From contig NZ_JBBHJW010000008.1 of assembly GCF_037482845.1 (NCBI RefSeq), forward strand, positions 1 to 64,000: 64,000 nt of DNA. Reading direction: 5' to 3'. Numbering within the stretch: the first letter of the stretch is position 1; each line of letters opens with the position of its first letter. The position numbers and the translations under genes were made by a program. This stretch comes from Paucibacter_B soli. Lineage in GTDB: Bacteria > Pseudomonadota > Gammaproteobacteria > Burkholderiales > Burkholderiaceae_C. The notes below the pieces were generated by a model that saw nothing but the letters and a program-made list of their open reading frames with translations, did not search any database and was not told the origin of the DNA. Shown one piece after another: positions 8,250-15,940 of the stretch.

Positions 8250-8621
8250 ATGAATACTGGCATCAACGATGAGCTGCGAGATCGGGTGTTCGACAACGCC
8301 GCGGAGTTGTTTGCCGTGCTGGCCGCTCCCTGCCGGATCCGCATTGTGTGCGAGCTTTGCCGGAGCGAGCGCAATGTGGGCGAGTTGCTGATGGTTGTAG
8401 GCGGCAGCCAGCCGAATCTGTCGCACCACCTGCGTGCGCTATTCCAGGCGGGCGTGGTCAGCAGGCGCCGTGACGGGGCCAAGGTGTATTACCGCTTGGC
8501 GCAGCAAAGGGTGGAAGCGCTGTGTGAGATTTTTCAGGGCTTGGGTGTGGCGGAGCGTGCGGCCGACGTGGCCGGCGCCGAGGCACAGGCCGGCCTGCTT
8601 GAACCAAAGGAGTGGCTGTGA
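8250..8621 (+). CDS. soxR: ArsR-family regulator SoxR
   Basis: A 123-residue ArsR/SmtB winged-helix repressor at the head of the sox operon. The HTH is GSQPNLSHHLRALFQAGVVS (about 52-71), followed by the wing RRRDGAKVYYRL. Cys34, Cys37 and Cys92 are present; the Cys37/Cys92 pair (55 apart) is conserved in the paralogue at 40058 and could sense sulfane sulfur as a di- or polysulfide. ATG 8250 follows the operator. The end overlaps soxC by 4 bp (GTGA). It is not the SoxR of the MerR-type oxidative-stress system. Confidence 0.85.
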   Translation: MNTGINDELRDRVFDNAAELFAVLAAPCRIRIVCELCRSERNVGELLMVVGGSQPNLSHHLRALFQAGVVSRRRDGAKVYYRLAQQRVEALCEIFQGLGVAERAADVAGAEAQAGLLEPKEWL

Positions 8622-9994
8622 ATTCTGACGACAAGCCATCGGGCCGGCTGATCAAGGCGCCCGAGAACTTCCTGGACCCGGCGGGCATACGCCAGGTCTT
8701 CGCCGAGGCCAAGAAGGGGCGGCGCGACTTCATGCGCAAGGCCTTTGCGGCGGCAGGTGCAGCTGCGGCCGCCCCGGTGGCGCTTGCCAGCTCGAATCCG
8801 GTGCAGGCCGGCGAGGGTGATCCCAACATCCTCACTCTGCCCGAGCACAGCAAGGGCCTGGGTCAGCCGGTGGCGACCGAGGGCTATGGCAAGCCGTCCA
8901 AGTACGAGGCCAATGTGCAGCGCCGCCAGAGCCCGGGCCTGACCCAGACGGCGCAGGCCTCGGTATCGTTCGCGCCCCTGCAGTCGCTGTTTGGCATCGT
9001 CACGCCCAGCGGCCTGCATTTCGAGCGCCATCACCAGGGCTGGTGGGACATCGACCCCTCCAAGCATCGCCTGATGCTGAACGGCTCCGATGCGGGCATG
9101 CTGAAGAAGGCCATGGTCTTCACCATGGACGAGCTGATGCGTCTGCCCTCGGTGTCGCGCTTCCACTTCATCGAATGCGGCGCCAATACCGGCATGGAAT
9201 GGGGCAATGTGGCGGTGCCCACGGTGCAGTACTCGCACGGCATGCTGAGCTGCAGCGAGTTCACCGGCGTGCCGCTGCGCACCCTGCTGGACCTGGCCGG
9301 CGTGGACTACAAAAAGGCCCGCTATGTGCTGGCCGAGGGCGCCGACGGTTCCTCGATGACGCGCACCATCCCGATGGAGATGGTGGAGAGCGGCGAGGTG
9401 CTGGTGGCCTATGGCCAGAACGGCGAGATGCTGCGCCCCGAGCAGGGCTACCCGCTGCGCCTGGTGGTGCCGGGCGTGCAGGGGGTCAGCTGGGTGAAAT
9501 ACCTGCGCCGCATCGAGGTGGGCGACAAACCCTACGCGGCCAAGGACGAGGCGATCCACTACATCGACCTGATGCCGGGCGGCCAGCATCGGCAGTACAG
9601 CAGCATCCAGGAATGCAAGAGCGTGGTGACCACGCCCTCGGGCGGCCAGGTGCTGCTCGACAAGGGTTTCTACAACATCAGCGGCCTGGCCTGGTCGGGG
9701 CGTGGCCGCATCAAGCGGGTGGACGTGTCGGTGGACGGTGGCCGCAACTGGCGCAGCGCCCGCCTGGAGGGCGCGGTGCTGCCCAAGTGCCTGACCCGTT
9801 TCAATATCGACTGGGTCTGGGACGGCAAGCCGGCCCTGATCCAGAGCCGCGCCATGGACGAGACCGGCTATGTGCAGCCCAGCTACAAGCAGTTGCGCGA
9901 GGTGCGCAGCACCCGCTCTATCTATCACAACAACGCCGTGCAGACCTGGTTGGTCCAGGAAGATGGGGAGGTGAAGAATGTCCAGCTCTCCTAA
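8618..9994 (+). CDS. soxC: Sulfite dehydrogenase SoxC (Moco subunit)
   Basis: A 458-residue molybdenum subunit of the periplasmic SoxCD complex, which oxidises the SoxY-bound sulfane sulfur. A twin-arginine signal, RRDFMRK (35-41), precedes a hydrophobic stretch and cleavage region. The Moco-ligand Cys187 lies in FIECGANTGMEWG, followed by the Mo-co dimerisation domain. GTG 8618 is chosen: AAAGGAG (8606-8612) is 5 nt upstream, and the alternative GTG 8612 lies within that ribosome binding site. It overlaps soxR by 4 bp and soxD by 17 bp. Confidence 0.95.
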   Translation: MNSDDKPSGRLIKAPENFLDPAGIRQVFAEAKKGRRDFMRKAFAAAGAAAAAPVALASSNPVQAGEGDPNILTLPEHSKGLGQPVATEGYGKPSKYEANVQRRQSPGLTQTAQASVSFAPLQSLFGIVTPSGLHFERHHQGWWDIDPSKHRLMLNGSDAGMLKKAMVFTMDELMRLPSVSRFHFIECGANTGMEWGNVAVPTVQYSHGMLSCSEFTGVPLRTLLDLAGVDYKKARYVLAEGADGSSMTRTIPMEMVESGEVLVAYGQNGEMLRPEQGYPLRLVVPGVQGVSWVKYLRRIEVGDKPYAAKDEAIHYIDLMPGGQHRQYSSIQECKSVVTTPSGGQVLLDKGFYNISGLAWSGRGRIKRVDVSVDGGRNWRSARLEGAVLPKCLTRFNIDWVWDGKPALIQSRAMDETGYVQPSYKQLREVRSTRSIYHNNAVQTWLVQEDGEVKNVQLS

Positions 9995-11045
9995 GCATTT
10001 GCTGATCGGCCTGTGCAGCGCCTTGTTGTTGGCCGGCGCCGTGCAGGCCCAGTCGGCCAAGGACATGCCCGGCATCGGCCGCGCCGCCACGCCCAAGGAA
10101 ATCGCCGCCTGGGACATCGATGTGCGGCCAGACTTCAAGGGCCTGCCCAAAGGCAGCGGCACGGTGGCCAGGGGCCAGGAAGTCTGGGAAGGCAAATGCG
10201 CCCAATGCCATGGCATCTTTGGCGAAAGCGGCGAGGTGTTTTCGCCGCTGGTGGGCGGCACCACGCCGGACGACATCCGGACCGGCCATGTGGCGCGCCT
10301 GAATGACCGCGGCTTTCCCGGCCGCAGCACCTTGATGAAGGTGGCCACCGTCTCGACGCTGTGGGACTACATCAACCGCGCCATGCCCTGGACGGCACCG
10401 AAGTCGCTGAGCACCGACGAGGTCTACAGCGTGACCGCTTTTTTGCTCAATCTGGGCGGCATCGTGCCCGAGAACTTCGAGCTGTCGGACCGCAACATCG
10501 CCGAGGTGCAGCAGCGCATGCCGAATCGTCATGGCATGACGCTCGACCATGCGCTGTGGCCCGGCAAGGGGCTGAGCACGGGCAAGGCGGCGGACACCCG
10601 CAATGTGGCCTGCATGAAGGACTGCCCGGTGGAGGCCAAGATCAGCTCCTTCCTGCCCGAACATGCCCGCAATGCCCATGGCAATCTGGCCGAGCAGAAC
10701 CGCAGCGTCGGACCCCAGCATGGCGCCGACACCAGCAAGCCATCGGGCACGCCGCTGCAGCGCGCGGTGGAGCCCGCGGCCAAGGCGCCAGGCGCGCCCA
10801 TGGCCTTGCTGAACAAAAGCAGCTGCACCGCCTGCCATGCGGTGGCCGGCAAACTGGTGGGCCCATCGTTCCAGGAAATTGCCAAGAAACATGGCGAGCG
10901 CGGCGACGCGGTCAGCTATCTTTCGGGCAAGATTCGCTCCGGCGGCGTCGGTGTCTGGGGCCAGATCCCGATGCCAGCGCAGACGCTCAGCGAGGCCGAT
11001 GCCGCGAGCATCGCGCAATGGCTCAAGAGCGGCGCTCCGCGCTGA
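9978..11045 (+). CDS. soxD: SoxD, dihaem cytochrome subunit of SoxCD
   Basis: A 355-residue periplasmic cytochrome with a Sec signal (1-24) and two class I haem motifs, CAQCH (74-78) and CTACH (283-287). It accepts electrons from SoxC. The C-terminal domain, with KLVGPSF and PMPAQTLS, closely resembles the free cytochrome encoded at 39279, suggesting related folds and similar redox partners. The long linker with CMKDC (212-216) is typical of SoxD. It overlaps the end of soxC by 17 bp. Confidence 0.93.
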   Translation: MSSSPKHLLIGLCSALLLAGAVQAQSAKDMPGIGRAATPKEIAAWDIDVRPDFKGLPKGSGTVARGQEVWEGKCAQCHGIFGESGEVFSPLVGGTTPDDIRTGHVARLNDRGFPGRSTLMKVATVSTLWDYINRAMPWTAPKSLSTDEVYSVTAFLLNLGGIVPENFELSDRNIAEVQQRMPNRHGMTLDHALWPGKGLSTGKAADTRNVACMKDCPVEAKISSFLPEHARNAHGNLAEQNRSVGPQHGADTSKPSGTPLQRAVEPAAKAPGAPMALLNKSSCTACHAVAGKLVGPSFQEIAKKHGERGDAVSYLSGKIRSGGVGVWGQIPMPAQTLSEADAASIAQWLKSGAPR

Positions 11046-11125
11046 TTTTCAAGTTCCCCTGGGTGATGACACGGAGTCGGCCGGCACATCCCCTTATTAG
11101 CATGCAAGGATCAAGGAGACCCAAG

Positions 11126-11599
11126 ATGATCGAGATGAATCGCAGAGAGATCATGGCCAGCAGTGCCAAGGTGGCGTCGCTGATGCTCGCCACCGGCATG
11201 TTCGGCAGCTTTGCCCACGCCGCCGGCGACGCCGCCGGCAAGGGTGCCTTCGACGCCAAGAGTCTGGCCGAACTGGTCAAGGCGCTGGGCTATGGTGCGC
11301 CCACCGAAAGCAAGGACGTGAGCATCACGGCGCCCGACATTGCCGAGAACGGCGCCGTCGTGCCGCTGGGTGCGGCCACCACCGCGGCCGGCGTCAAGCA
11401 GATGATGTTGCTGGTGGAGAAGAACCCCTCGGTGCTGGCTGCGTTGTTCAACGTCAGCCCGGAGGTCGAGGCCAGCTTCTCGACGCGCGTGAAGATGGGG
11501 CAGTCCTCCAACGTCTACGCGGTGGCGGTGACGAATGACAACAAGGTGCTGTACGCGCTCAAGGAAGTCAAGGTTACCTTGGGTGGCTGTGGCGGTTGA
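11126..11599 (+). CDS. soxY: SoxY, sulfur-carrier subunit
   Basis: A 157-residue periplasmic carrier protein. The Tat-like signal MIEMNRREIMASS precedes a hydrophobic stretch ending in FAHA. The C-terminus is the diagnostic GGCGG, whose Cys covalently carries thiosulfate-derived intermediates between SoxXA, SoxB and SoxCD. ATG 11126 has an AAGGAG ribosome binding site at 11113-11118. An 80-bp gap separates it from soxD, with no clear terminator, and soxZ follows after 44 bp. Confidence 0.95.
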   Translation: MIEMNRREIMASSAKVASLMLATGMFGSFAHAAGDAAGKGAFDAKSLAELVKALGYGAPTESKDVSITAPDIAENGAVVPLGAATTAAGVKQMMLLVEKNPSVLAALFNVSPEVEASFSTRVKMGQSSNVYAVAVTNDNKVLYALKEVKVTLGGCGG

Positions 11600-11643
11600 A
11601 ACCACGACCGCGCATTTTCTGAATTAGCTAACAGGAGCAAGAC

Positions 11644-11955
11644 ATGGCAGATCCGATGCGAATCCGTGCGCAAGCCGCTGGCGACAAGGCCACCGTGCGC
11701 GTGTTGATGGCTCATGAGATGGAAAGCGGTCAGCGCAAGGACGCGGCCGGCAAGACCATCCCGGCCTGGTACATCAATGAAGTGAGCGCCGCGCTGAACG
11801 GCAAGGTGGTGCTGACCGCCGAGTGGGGTCCTTCTGTCTCGAAGAACCCCTTCCTGCAATTCGTCATCAAGGGCGCCAAGGCCGGCGACAAGGTGCAGGT
11901 ATCCTGGACCGACAACAAGGGCGACAAGCGCAGCGACGAAGCGACGGTGTCCTGA
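11644..11955 (+). CDS. soxZ: SoxZ, sulfur-carrier partner
   Basis: A 103-residue protein without a signal peptide, as usual for SoxZ, which is exported with SoxY by the Tat route as a heterodimer. Family blocks are MRIRAQAAGDKATVRVLMAH and NPFLQFVIKGAKAGDKVQVS with the C-terminal WTDNKGD. It holds the SoxY swinging arm in reach of partner enzymes. The ATG follows AGGAGC by about 8 nt. Confidence 0.95.
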   Translation: MADPMRIRAQAAGDKATVRVLMAHEMESGQRKDAAGKTIPAWYINEVSAALNGKVVLTAEWGPSVSKNPFLQFVIKGAKAGDKVQVSWTDNKGDKRSDEATVS

Positions 11956-12049
11956 CCCCGTGTTGATACCTAGCGGCTGCGGCGCGGGGCCGCCCTACAG
12001 TTGCTGGCGCCAGGAATCGGCCTGGACGACAAGGCAAGGAGACAAGAGC

Positions 12050-12850
12050 ATGACGCATTGGAAATTGCTTGCCGGCACGGCCCTCGGCCTGCTTGCCGGC
12101 CTTGCCGCGGCGCAGAAAACGGCTTCAGACGCGATCGCCGAATACCGCGCCCTGCTGGCCGATGGCAACCCGGCGGAGCTTTTCGAAGCCAAGGGCGAGG
12201 AGCTGTGGAAGACCAAGCGCGGCCCCAAGAACGCGACGCTGGAGCGCTGCGATCTGGGCCAGGGCGCCGGCGTCGTGAAGGGCGCCTTTGTGCGCCTGCC
12301 GCGTTGGTTCGCCGACACGCAGCGTGTGCAGGACCTGGAGTCGCGCCTGCTGACCTGCATGAGCACGCTGCAGGGCTTGGACAGCGAGGCGATTGCCAAG
12401 ACGCCCTTCGGCAAGGGCGAGCAGCTGACCATGGAGGCCCTGGTGGCCTGGATCTCGGCCGAATCGCGCGGTCAGCGCATGCAGCTGCCGCAGGCCCATG
12501 CGGCCGAGCAGCGCATGTACGAACTCGGCAAGCGCGCCTTCTTCTTCCGCGGCGGACCGATGGATTTCTCCTGCGCCACCTGCCATGGCGAGGAAGGCAA
12601 GCGCATCCGCCTGCAGGACCTGCCCAAGCTCACCACGAACCCGGGCGATGGCGTGGGCTTCGCGGCCTGGCCGGCCTACCGCGTTTCCAGCGGCGAGCTG
12701 TGGGGCATGCAACGGCGGCTGAACGACTGCTACCGCCAGCAGCGCTTCCCCTATCCGGGCTATGGCTCGGATGTCACCATCGCCCTGGCCGTGTACATGG
12801 GTGTGAATGCCAAGGGTGCGGAGTCCATCGCACCGGCCATCAAGCGCTGA
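12050..12850 (+). CDS. soxA: SoxA, monohaem-motif cytochrome subunit of SoxXA
   Basis: A 266-residue periplasmic protein with a Sec signal (about 1-21). It joins thiosulfate oxidatively to the SoxY Cys. One CATCH haem motif (175-179) is present, and Cys227 in NDCYRQQRFPYP is the conserved active-site Cys that ligates haem and becomes a persulfide. The N-terminal haem site of dihaem SoxA is absent; Cys67 and Cys103 stand in that region and probably form the disulfide known from monohaem forms. ATG 12050 follows AAGGAGA by 7 nt; the open frame extends upstream but without a ribosome binding site. Confidence 0.92.
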   Translation: MTHWKLLAGTALGLLAGLAAAQKTASDAIAEYRALLADGNPAELFEAKGEELWKTKRGPKNATLERCDLGQGAGVVKGAFVRLPRWFADTQRVQDLESRLLTCMSTLQGLDSEAIAKTPFGKGEQLTMEALVAWISAESRGQRMQLPQAHAAEQRMYELGKRAFFFRGGPMDFSCATCHGEEGKRIRLQDLPKLTTNPGDGVGFAAWPAYRVSSGELWGMQRRLNDCYRQQRFPYPGYGSDVTIALAVYMGVNAKGAESIAPAIKR

Positions 12851-12861
12851 AGGAGATGCAA

Positions 12862-13515
12862 ATGAACCAACGCTTTGTTTGGGGTGTGGTGGCTGCCTTG
12901 GCGCTGGGGGCAGCGGGTTGCGCCAGCCTGCCCAGCCAGCCCACGGCGGCCGAGCTGGACGCCCAGGCCCTGGCGATGCTGAAGGCCTCGTTCCGCGACG
13001 AGGGCATTGCCACCACCAAGCGCCTGGAGCAGGATCTCGGTCAGCAGGCCTGCTCGGCCGAGACCGCGCCGCCCGAAGGCGTGGCCAAGCGCGTCGAGGA
13101 CGAGGCGCTGGCCTCGATCAAATGGCCGACCGGCGGACGGTATCTGGGCGACTGGCGCGAGGGCGAGAAGCTGGCACAGAACGGGCGTGGCATGACCTGG
13201 ACCGACAAGTCCGCGGCGCCCGAGGCCAACGGTGCCAATTGCTACAACTGCCATCAGATCAGCAAGCAGGAGGTCTCCTTCGGCACCATAGGCCCCAGCC
13301 TGTACAACTACGGCAAGATCCGTGGCGTGCAGGACCCGGCCGACCCGGCCAGTGCCGCCATCGTGCAATACACCTGGGGCAAGCTGTGGAACTCCAAGGC
13401 CTACAACGCCTGCTCCAATATGCCGCGCTTCGGCCATGCCGGCTTGCTCAATGAGGAGCAGCTGCGCCATGTGATGGCGCTGATCCTCGACCCGCGCTCG
13501 CCGGTGAACCAGTAG
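12862..13515 (+). CDS. soxX: SoxX, monohaem cytochrome subunit of SoxXA
   Basis: A 217-residue class I cytochrome with haem motif CYNCH (127-131) and Met187 in SNMPRFGH as probable axial ligand. The signal region ends GAAGC (16-20), a possible but weak lipobox, so membrane anchoring is only a possibility. It is longer than many SoxX proteins because of an extra N-terminal domain of about 80 residues. The start is ATG 12862, 6 nt after AAGGAG and 11 bp after soxA; ATG 12856 lies too close. A terminator follows. Confidence 0.92.
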   Translation: MNQRFVWGVVAALALGAAGCASLPSQPTAAELDAQALAMLKASFRDEGIATTKRLEQDLGQQACSAETAPPEGVAKRVEDEALASIKWPTGGRYLGDWREGEKLAQNGRGMTWTDKSAAPEANGANCYNCHQISKQEVSFGTIGPSLYNYGKIRGVQDPADPASAAIVQYTWGKLWNSKAYNACSNMPRFGHAGLLNEEQLRHVMALILDPRSPVNQ

Positions 13516-13538
13516 GCCGCAGCCCAGCCGCACGAGCG

Positions 13539-13573
13539 AGCCCGTCCGAGCCCCGGCCCCGACGGGCTTTCTT
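13539..13573 (+). terminator. Rho-independent terminator after soxX
   Basis: AGCCCGTC (13539-13546) pairs with GACGGGCT (13561-13568) around a 14-nt loop; the stem runs into TTTCTT. It lies 24 bp after the soxX stop and just before the soxB operator. It should end most of the soxR-CDYZAX transcript and leave soxB with its own promoter. Confidence 0.75.
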
Positions 13574-13582
13574 CGATCCAAA

Positions 13583-13602
13583 ACATCAGTGAATACGAAT
13601 AC
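13583..13602 (+). promoter_or_regulatory. SoxR-type operator, site 2 (soxB promoter)
   Basis: ACATCAG-TGAATA-CGAATAC ends 5 bp before the soxB ATG. It shares the 7-6-7 arrangement of the site before soxR. Together with the preceding terminator it argues that soxB has its own sulfur-regulated promoter. Confidence 0.6.
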
Positions 13603-13607
13603 TTACC

Positions 13608-15341
13608 ATGAGCCTCAGCAAACGTGAATTCCTCCAAGTGATGTCCGCGGCCTCGGTGGCGGGCATGGGTCTGGGTCGTTATGCCGACGCCGATGCGGCC
13701 ACCGCAGAGCAGGGGCTCTACGAGCTGCCGCGCTTCGGCCAGGTGTCGTTCCTGCACATGACCGACTGCCATGCGCAGCTCAAGCCGATCTACTTCCGCG
13801 AGCCGAATGTGAACCTGGGGCTAGGTGCCATGCGCGGCCAAAGCCCCCATGTGGTGGGCGAGGGCCTGTTGAAGGCGGCTGGTGTGCGGCCAGGCACGGC
13901 GCTGGCTCATGCCTACACCTACCTGGACTTCGAGCGCGCCGCACGCCGTTACGGCAAGGTGGGCGGCTTTGCCCACCTCAGCACCCTGGTCAAGCGCATG
14001 AAGGCCAGCCGCCCTGGCGCCTTGCTGCTGGACGGCGGCGACACCTGGCAGGGCTCGGCCACCTCGCTGTGGACGAACGCCCAGGACATGGTTGACGCCT
14101 GCAAGCTGCTGGGCGTCGACGTGATGACCGGCCACTGGGAGTTCACCTATGGCATGGAGCGGGTCAAGGAGATCCTCGACAAGGACTTCAAGGGCAAGCT
14201 CGACTTCGTGGCGCAGAACGTCAAGACCAATGACTTCGGCGATGCGGTGTTTGCGCCCTATGTGTTGCGCGAGATGAATGGCATCAAATGCGCCATCATT
14301 GGCCAGGCCTTCCCCTATACGCCGATCGCCAACCCGCGCTATATGGTGGCCGACTGGGCCTTCGGCATCCAGGACGAGAACATGCAGGCCATGGTCGACG
14401 AGGTGCGCGCCAAGGGCGCCAAGGTGGTGGTGGTGCTCTCGCACAACGGCATGGACGTGGACCTGAAGATGGCATCGAAGGTGCGCGGCATCGACGCCAT
14501 CCTGGGCGGGCATACGCACGACGGCGTGCCCGTGCCGGTGCAGGTGAAAAACGCCGGCGGCAGCACCCTGGTGACGAATGCGGGCAGCAATGGCAAGTTC
14601 CTGGGCGTGCTGGACTTCGAGGTCAAGGATGGGCGCGTGGCCGACTTCCGCTACAAGCTGCTGCCGATCTTCTCCAATATGCTCAAGGCCGATCCCGAGA
14701 TGGAGGCCTTGATCGCCAAGATCCGCAAGCCCTACGAGGCCAAGCTGAGCGAGCAGCTGGCGGTGAGCGACGGCCTGCTGTACCGCCGCGGCAATTTCAA
14801 CGGCAGTTGGGACCAGCTGATCGTCGACGCGCTGATCGAGGTGCAGGGCGCCGACATGGCCTTTTCGCCCGGTTTCCGCTGGGGCACGACGCTGCTGCCG
14901 GGCGATGTGATCACGCGCGAGCTGATGATGGACCAGCTCGCCACCACCTATTCCTACGCCACCGTCACGCCCATGAGCGGCACCACGATCAAGACGGTGC
15001 TGGAAGACGTGTGCGACAACCTCTTCAACCCCGACCCCTACTACCAGCAGGGCGGCGACATGGTGCGCGTGGGCGGCTTGAGCTATAGCTGCGAGCCCGG
15101 CGCGCCGATGGGCAGGCGCATCCAGGACCTGCGCCTGCACGGCAAGCCGATCGAGGCCGACAAGACCTACAAGGTGGCCGGCTGGGCCCCGGTGGCCGAA
15201 GAGGCTGCCAGCCTGCCCGGCACCCGCATGGTGTGGGATGTGGTCGAGCAGTGGCTGCGGAGCCAGGGTCGCGTCGGCACGCGCAAGCTCAACACGCCAA
15301 GATTGCTGGGCGTGCAGGGCAATCCCGGCCTGGTGCTCTGA
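13608..15341 (+). CDS. soxB: SoxB, thiosulfohydrolase
   Basis: A 577-residue periplasmic dimanganese enzyme that hydrolyses the terminal sulfone from SoxY-bound thiosulfate as sulfate. It has the 5'-nucleotidase-like fold. Metal-binding motifs are HMTDCHAQ (Asp53, His55), LLDGGDTWQGS (Asp145), GHWEFTYG (His176), LSHNGMD and GGHTHDG. The N-terminus MSLSKREFLQVMSAASVAGMG is Tat-like, with KR in place of RR. It is separated from soxX by a terminator and its own operator. Confidence 0.96.
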   Translation: MSLSKREFLQVMSAASVAGMGLGRYADADAATAEQGLYELPRFGQVSFLHMTDCHAQLKPIYFREPNVNLGLGAMRGQSPHVVGEGLLKAAGVRPGTALAHAYTYLDFERAARRYGKVGGFAHLSTLVKRMKASRPGALLLDGGDTWQGSATSLWTNAQDMVDACKLLGVDVMTGHWEFTYGMERVKEILDKDFKGKLDFVAQNVKTNDFGDAVFAPYVLREMNGIKCAIIGQAFPYTPIANPRYMVADWAFGIQDENMQAMVDEVRAKGAKVVVVLSHNGMDVDLKMASKVRGIDAILGGHTHDGVPVPVQVKNAGGSTLVTNAGSNGKFLGVLDFEVKDGRVADFRYKLLPIFSNMLKADPEMEALIAKIRKPYEAKLSEQLAVSDGLLYRRGNFNGSWDQLIVDALIEVQGADMAFSPGFRWGTTLLPGDVITRELMMDQLATTYSYATVTPMSGTTIKTVLEDVCDNLFNPDPYYQQGGDMVRVGGLSYSCEPGAPMGRRIQDLRLHGKPIEADKTYKVAGWAPVAEEAASLPGTRMVWDVVEQWLRSQGRVGTRKLNTPRLLGVQGNPGLVL

Positions 15342-15348
15342 GTGAGCG

Positions 15349-15371
15349 GGCGCAAGCGCTTTGTTTGCGCC
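15349..15371 (+). terminator. Hairpin after soxB, possible terminator
   Basis: GGCGCAA (15349-15355) pairs perfectly with TTGCGCC (15365-15371) across a 9-nt loop, 8 bp after the soxB stop. No T tract follows, so termination may be weak or Rho-assisted. Confidence 0.4.
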
Positions 15372-15445
15372 ACATCAAGGGAAAGTCCCCGTGCCGCGGC
15401 CCTTGTCGGCGCGGGACCTGCGCCCTACCATGATCCGACAGTATC

Positions 15446-15467
15446 GAAAGTTTGATATCAATCTTTC
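15446..15467. promoter_or_regulatory. 22-bp operator palindrome before ArsR gene
   Basis: GAAAGTTTGAT (15446-15456) is followed directly by ATCAATCTTTC (15457-15467). The arms are inverted copies with one mismatch, centred on TTGATATCAA (15452-15461). It ends 9 bp before the ATG of the SqrR/BigR-like gene, the position of an autoregulatory site. It differs from the 7-6-7 sites, so a separate regulator is likely. Confidence 0.6.
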
Positions 15468-15476
15468 AGGATCATC

Positions 15477-15854
15477 ATGCGCAGCAAGCTCCCGCCCGCC
15501 ACCGACGACGTCTCGCCAATGCGCGAGCATGCGCGCGAGGCCACGGCGCTGCTGAAGGCCCTGGGCAACGAGGATAGGCTGCTCATCCTGTGCACCCTGA
15601 GCCAGGGCGAGCTGTCGGTGGGCGAGTTGGAGCAGCGCACGCAGATCCACCAGCCCACCTTGTCGCAGCAGCTGACGGTGCTGCGCGATCAGGCCATGGT
15701 GAGCTGCCGTCGCGACGGCCGCTTCGCCTACTACAGCGTCAGCAGCCCGGCGGCGCTGGCCACCATTGCCACCCTCTACGAGCTGTTCTGCGCACGCAGC
15801 GCTGGCTGTGAAATTCCGCAGCCGCAACGGCGCGCAGGCAAGCCCCCTTCTTGA
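15477..15854 (+). CDS. ArsR-family persulfide sensor, SqrR/BigR-like
   Basis: A 125-residue ArsR-type repressor. The HTH is HQPTLSQQLTVLRDQAMVSC (58-77), with wing RRDGRFAYYSV. Cys39 (LLILCTL) and Cys105 (YELFCAR) are 66 residues apart, the same spacing as the redox Cys pairs 41/107 of SqrR and 42/108 of BigR, which form a tetrasulfide with persulfides. Cys77 and Cys111 are extra. It has its own palindrome upstream. The FadL-like porin and DUF302 lipoprotein downstream are plausible targets; that link is inferred. Confidence 0.8.
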   Translation: MRSKLPPATDDVSPMREHAREATALLKALGNEDRLLILCTLSQGELSVGELEQRTQIHQPTLSQQLTVLRDQAMVSCRRDGRFAYYSVSSPAALATIATLYELFCARSAGCEIPQPQRRAGKPPS

Positions 15855-15866
15855 GCCCGGCTCAGG

Positions 15867-15922
15867 CCCGCTGAGTCCAGCGGGACATAAAGGCAGGCCC
15901 TGCATGGGGCAGAGCGCCTGCC
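15867..15922 (+). other. Two leader hairpins before the porin gene
   Basis: CCCGCTG/CAGCGGG (15867-15873 with 15878-15884, AGTC loop) and GGCAGGC/GCCTGCC (15892-15898 with 15916-15922) lie between the ArsR gene and the FadL-like gene. Neither has a T tract. The second sits just before the ribosome binding site AGGAG, so it could influence translation; the first may attenuate read-through. Confidence 0.4.
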
Positions 15923-15940
15923 GCACCATCAGGAGACGAC

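Noticed and set aside
13821..15140. 439-codon minus-strand frame opposite soxB
   Set aside because: His/Val-rich shadow without motifs; soxB on the plus strand is certain.
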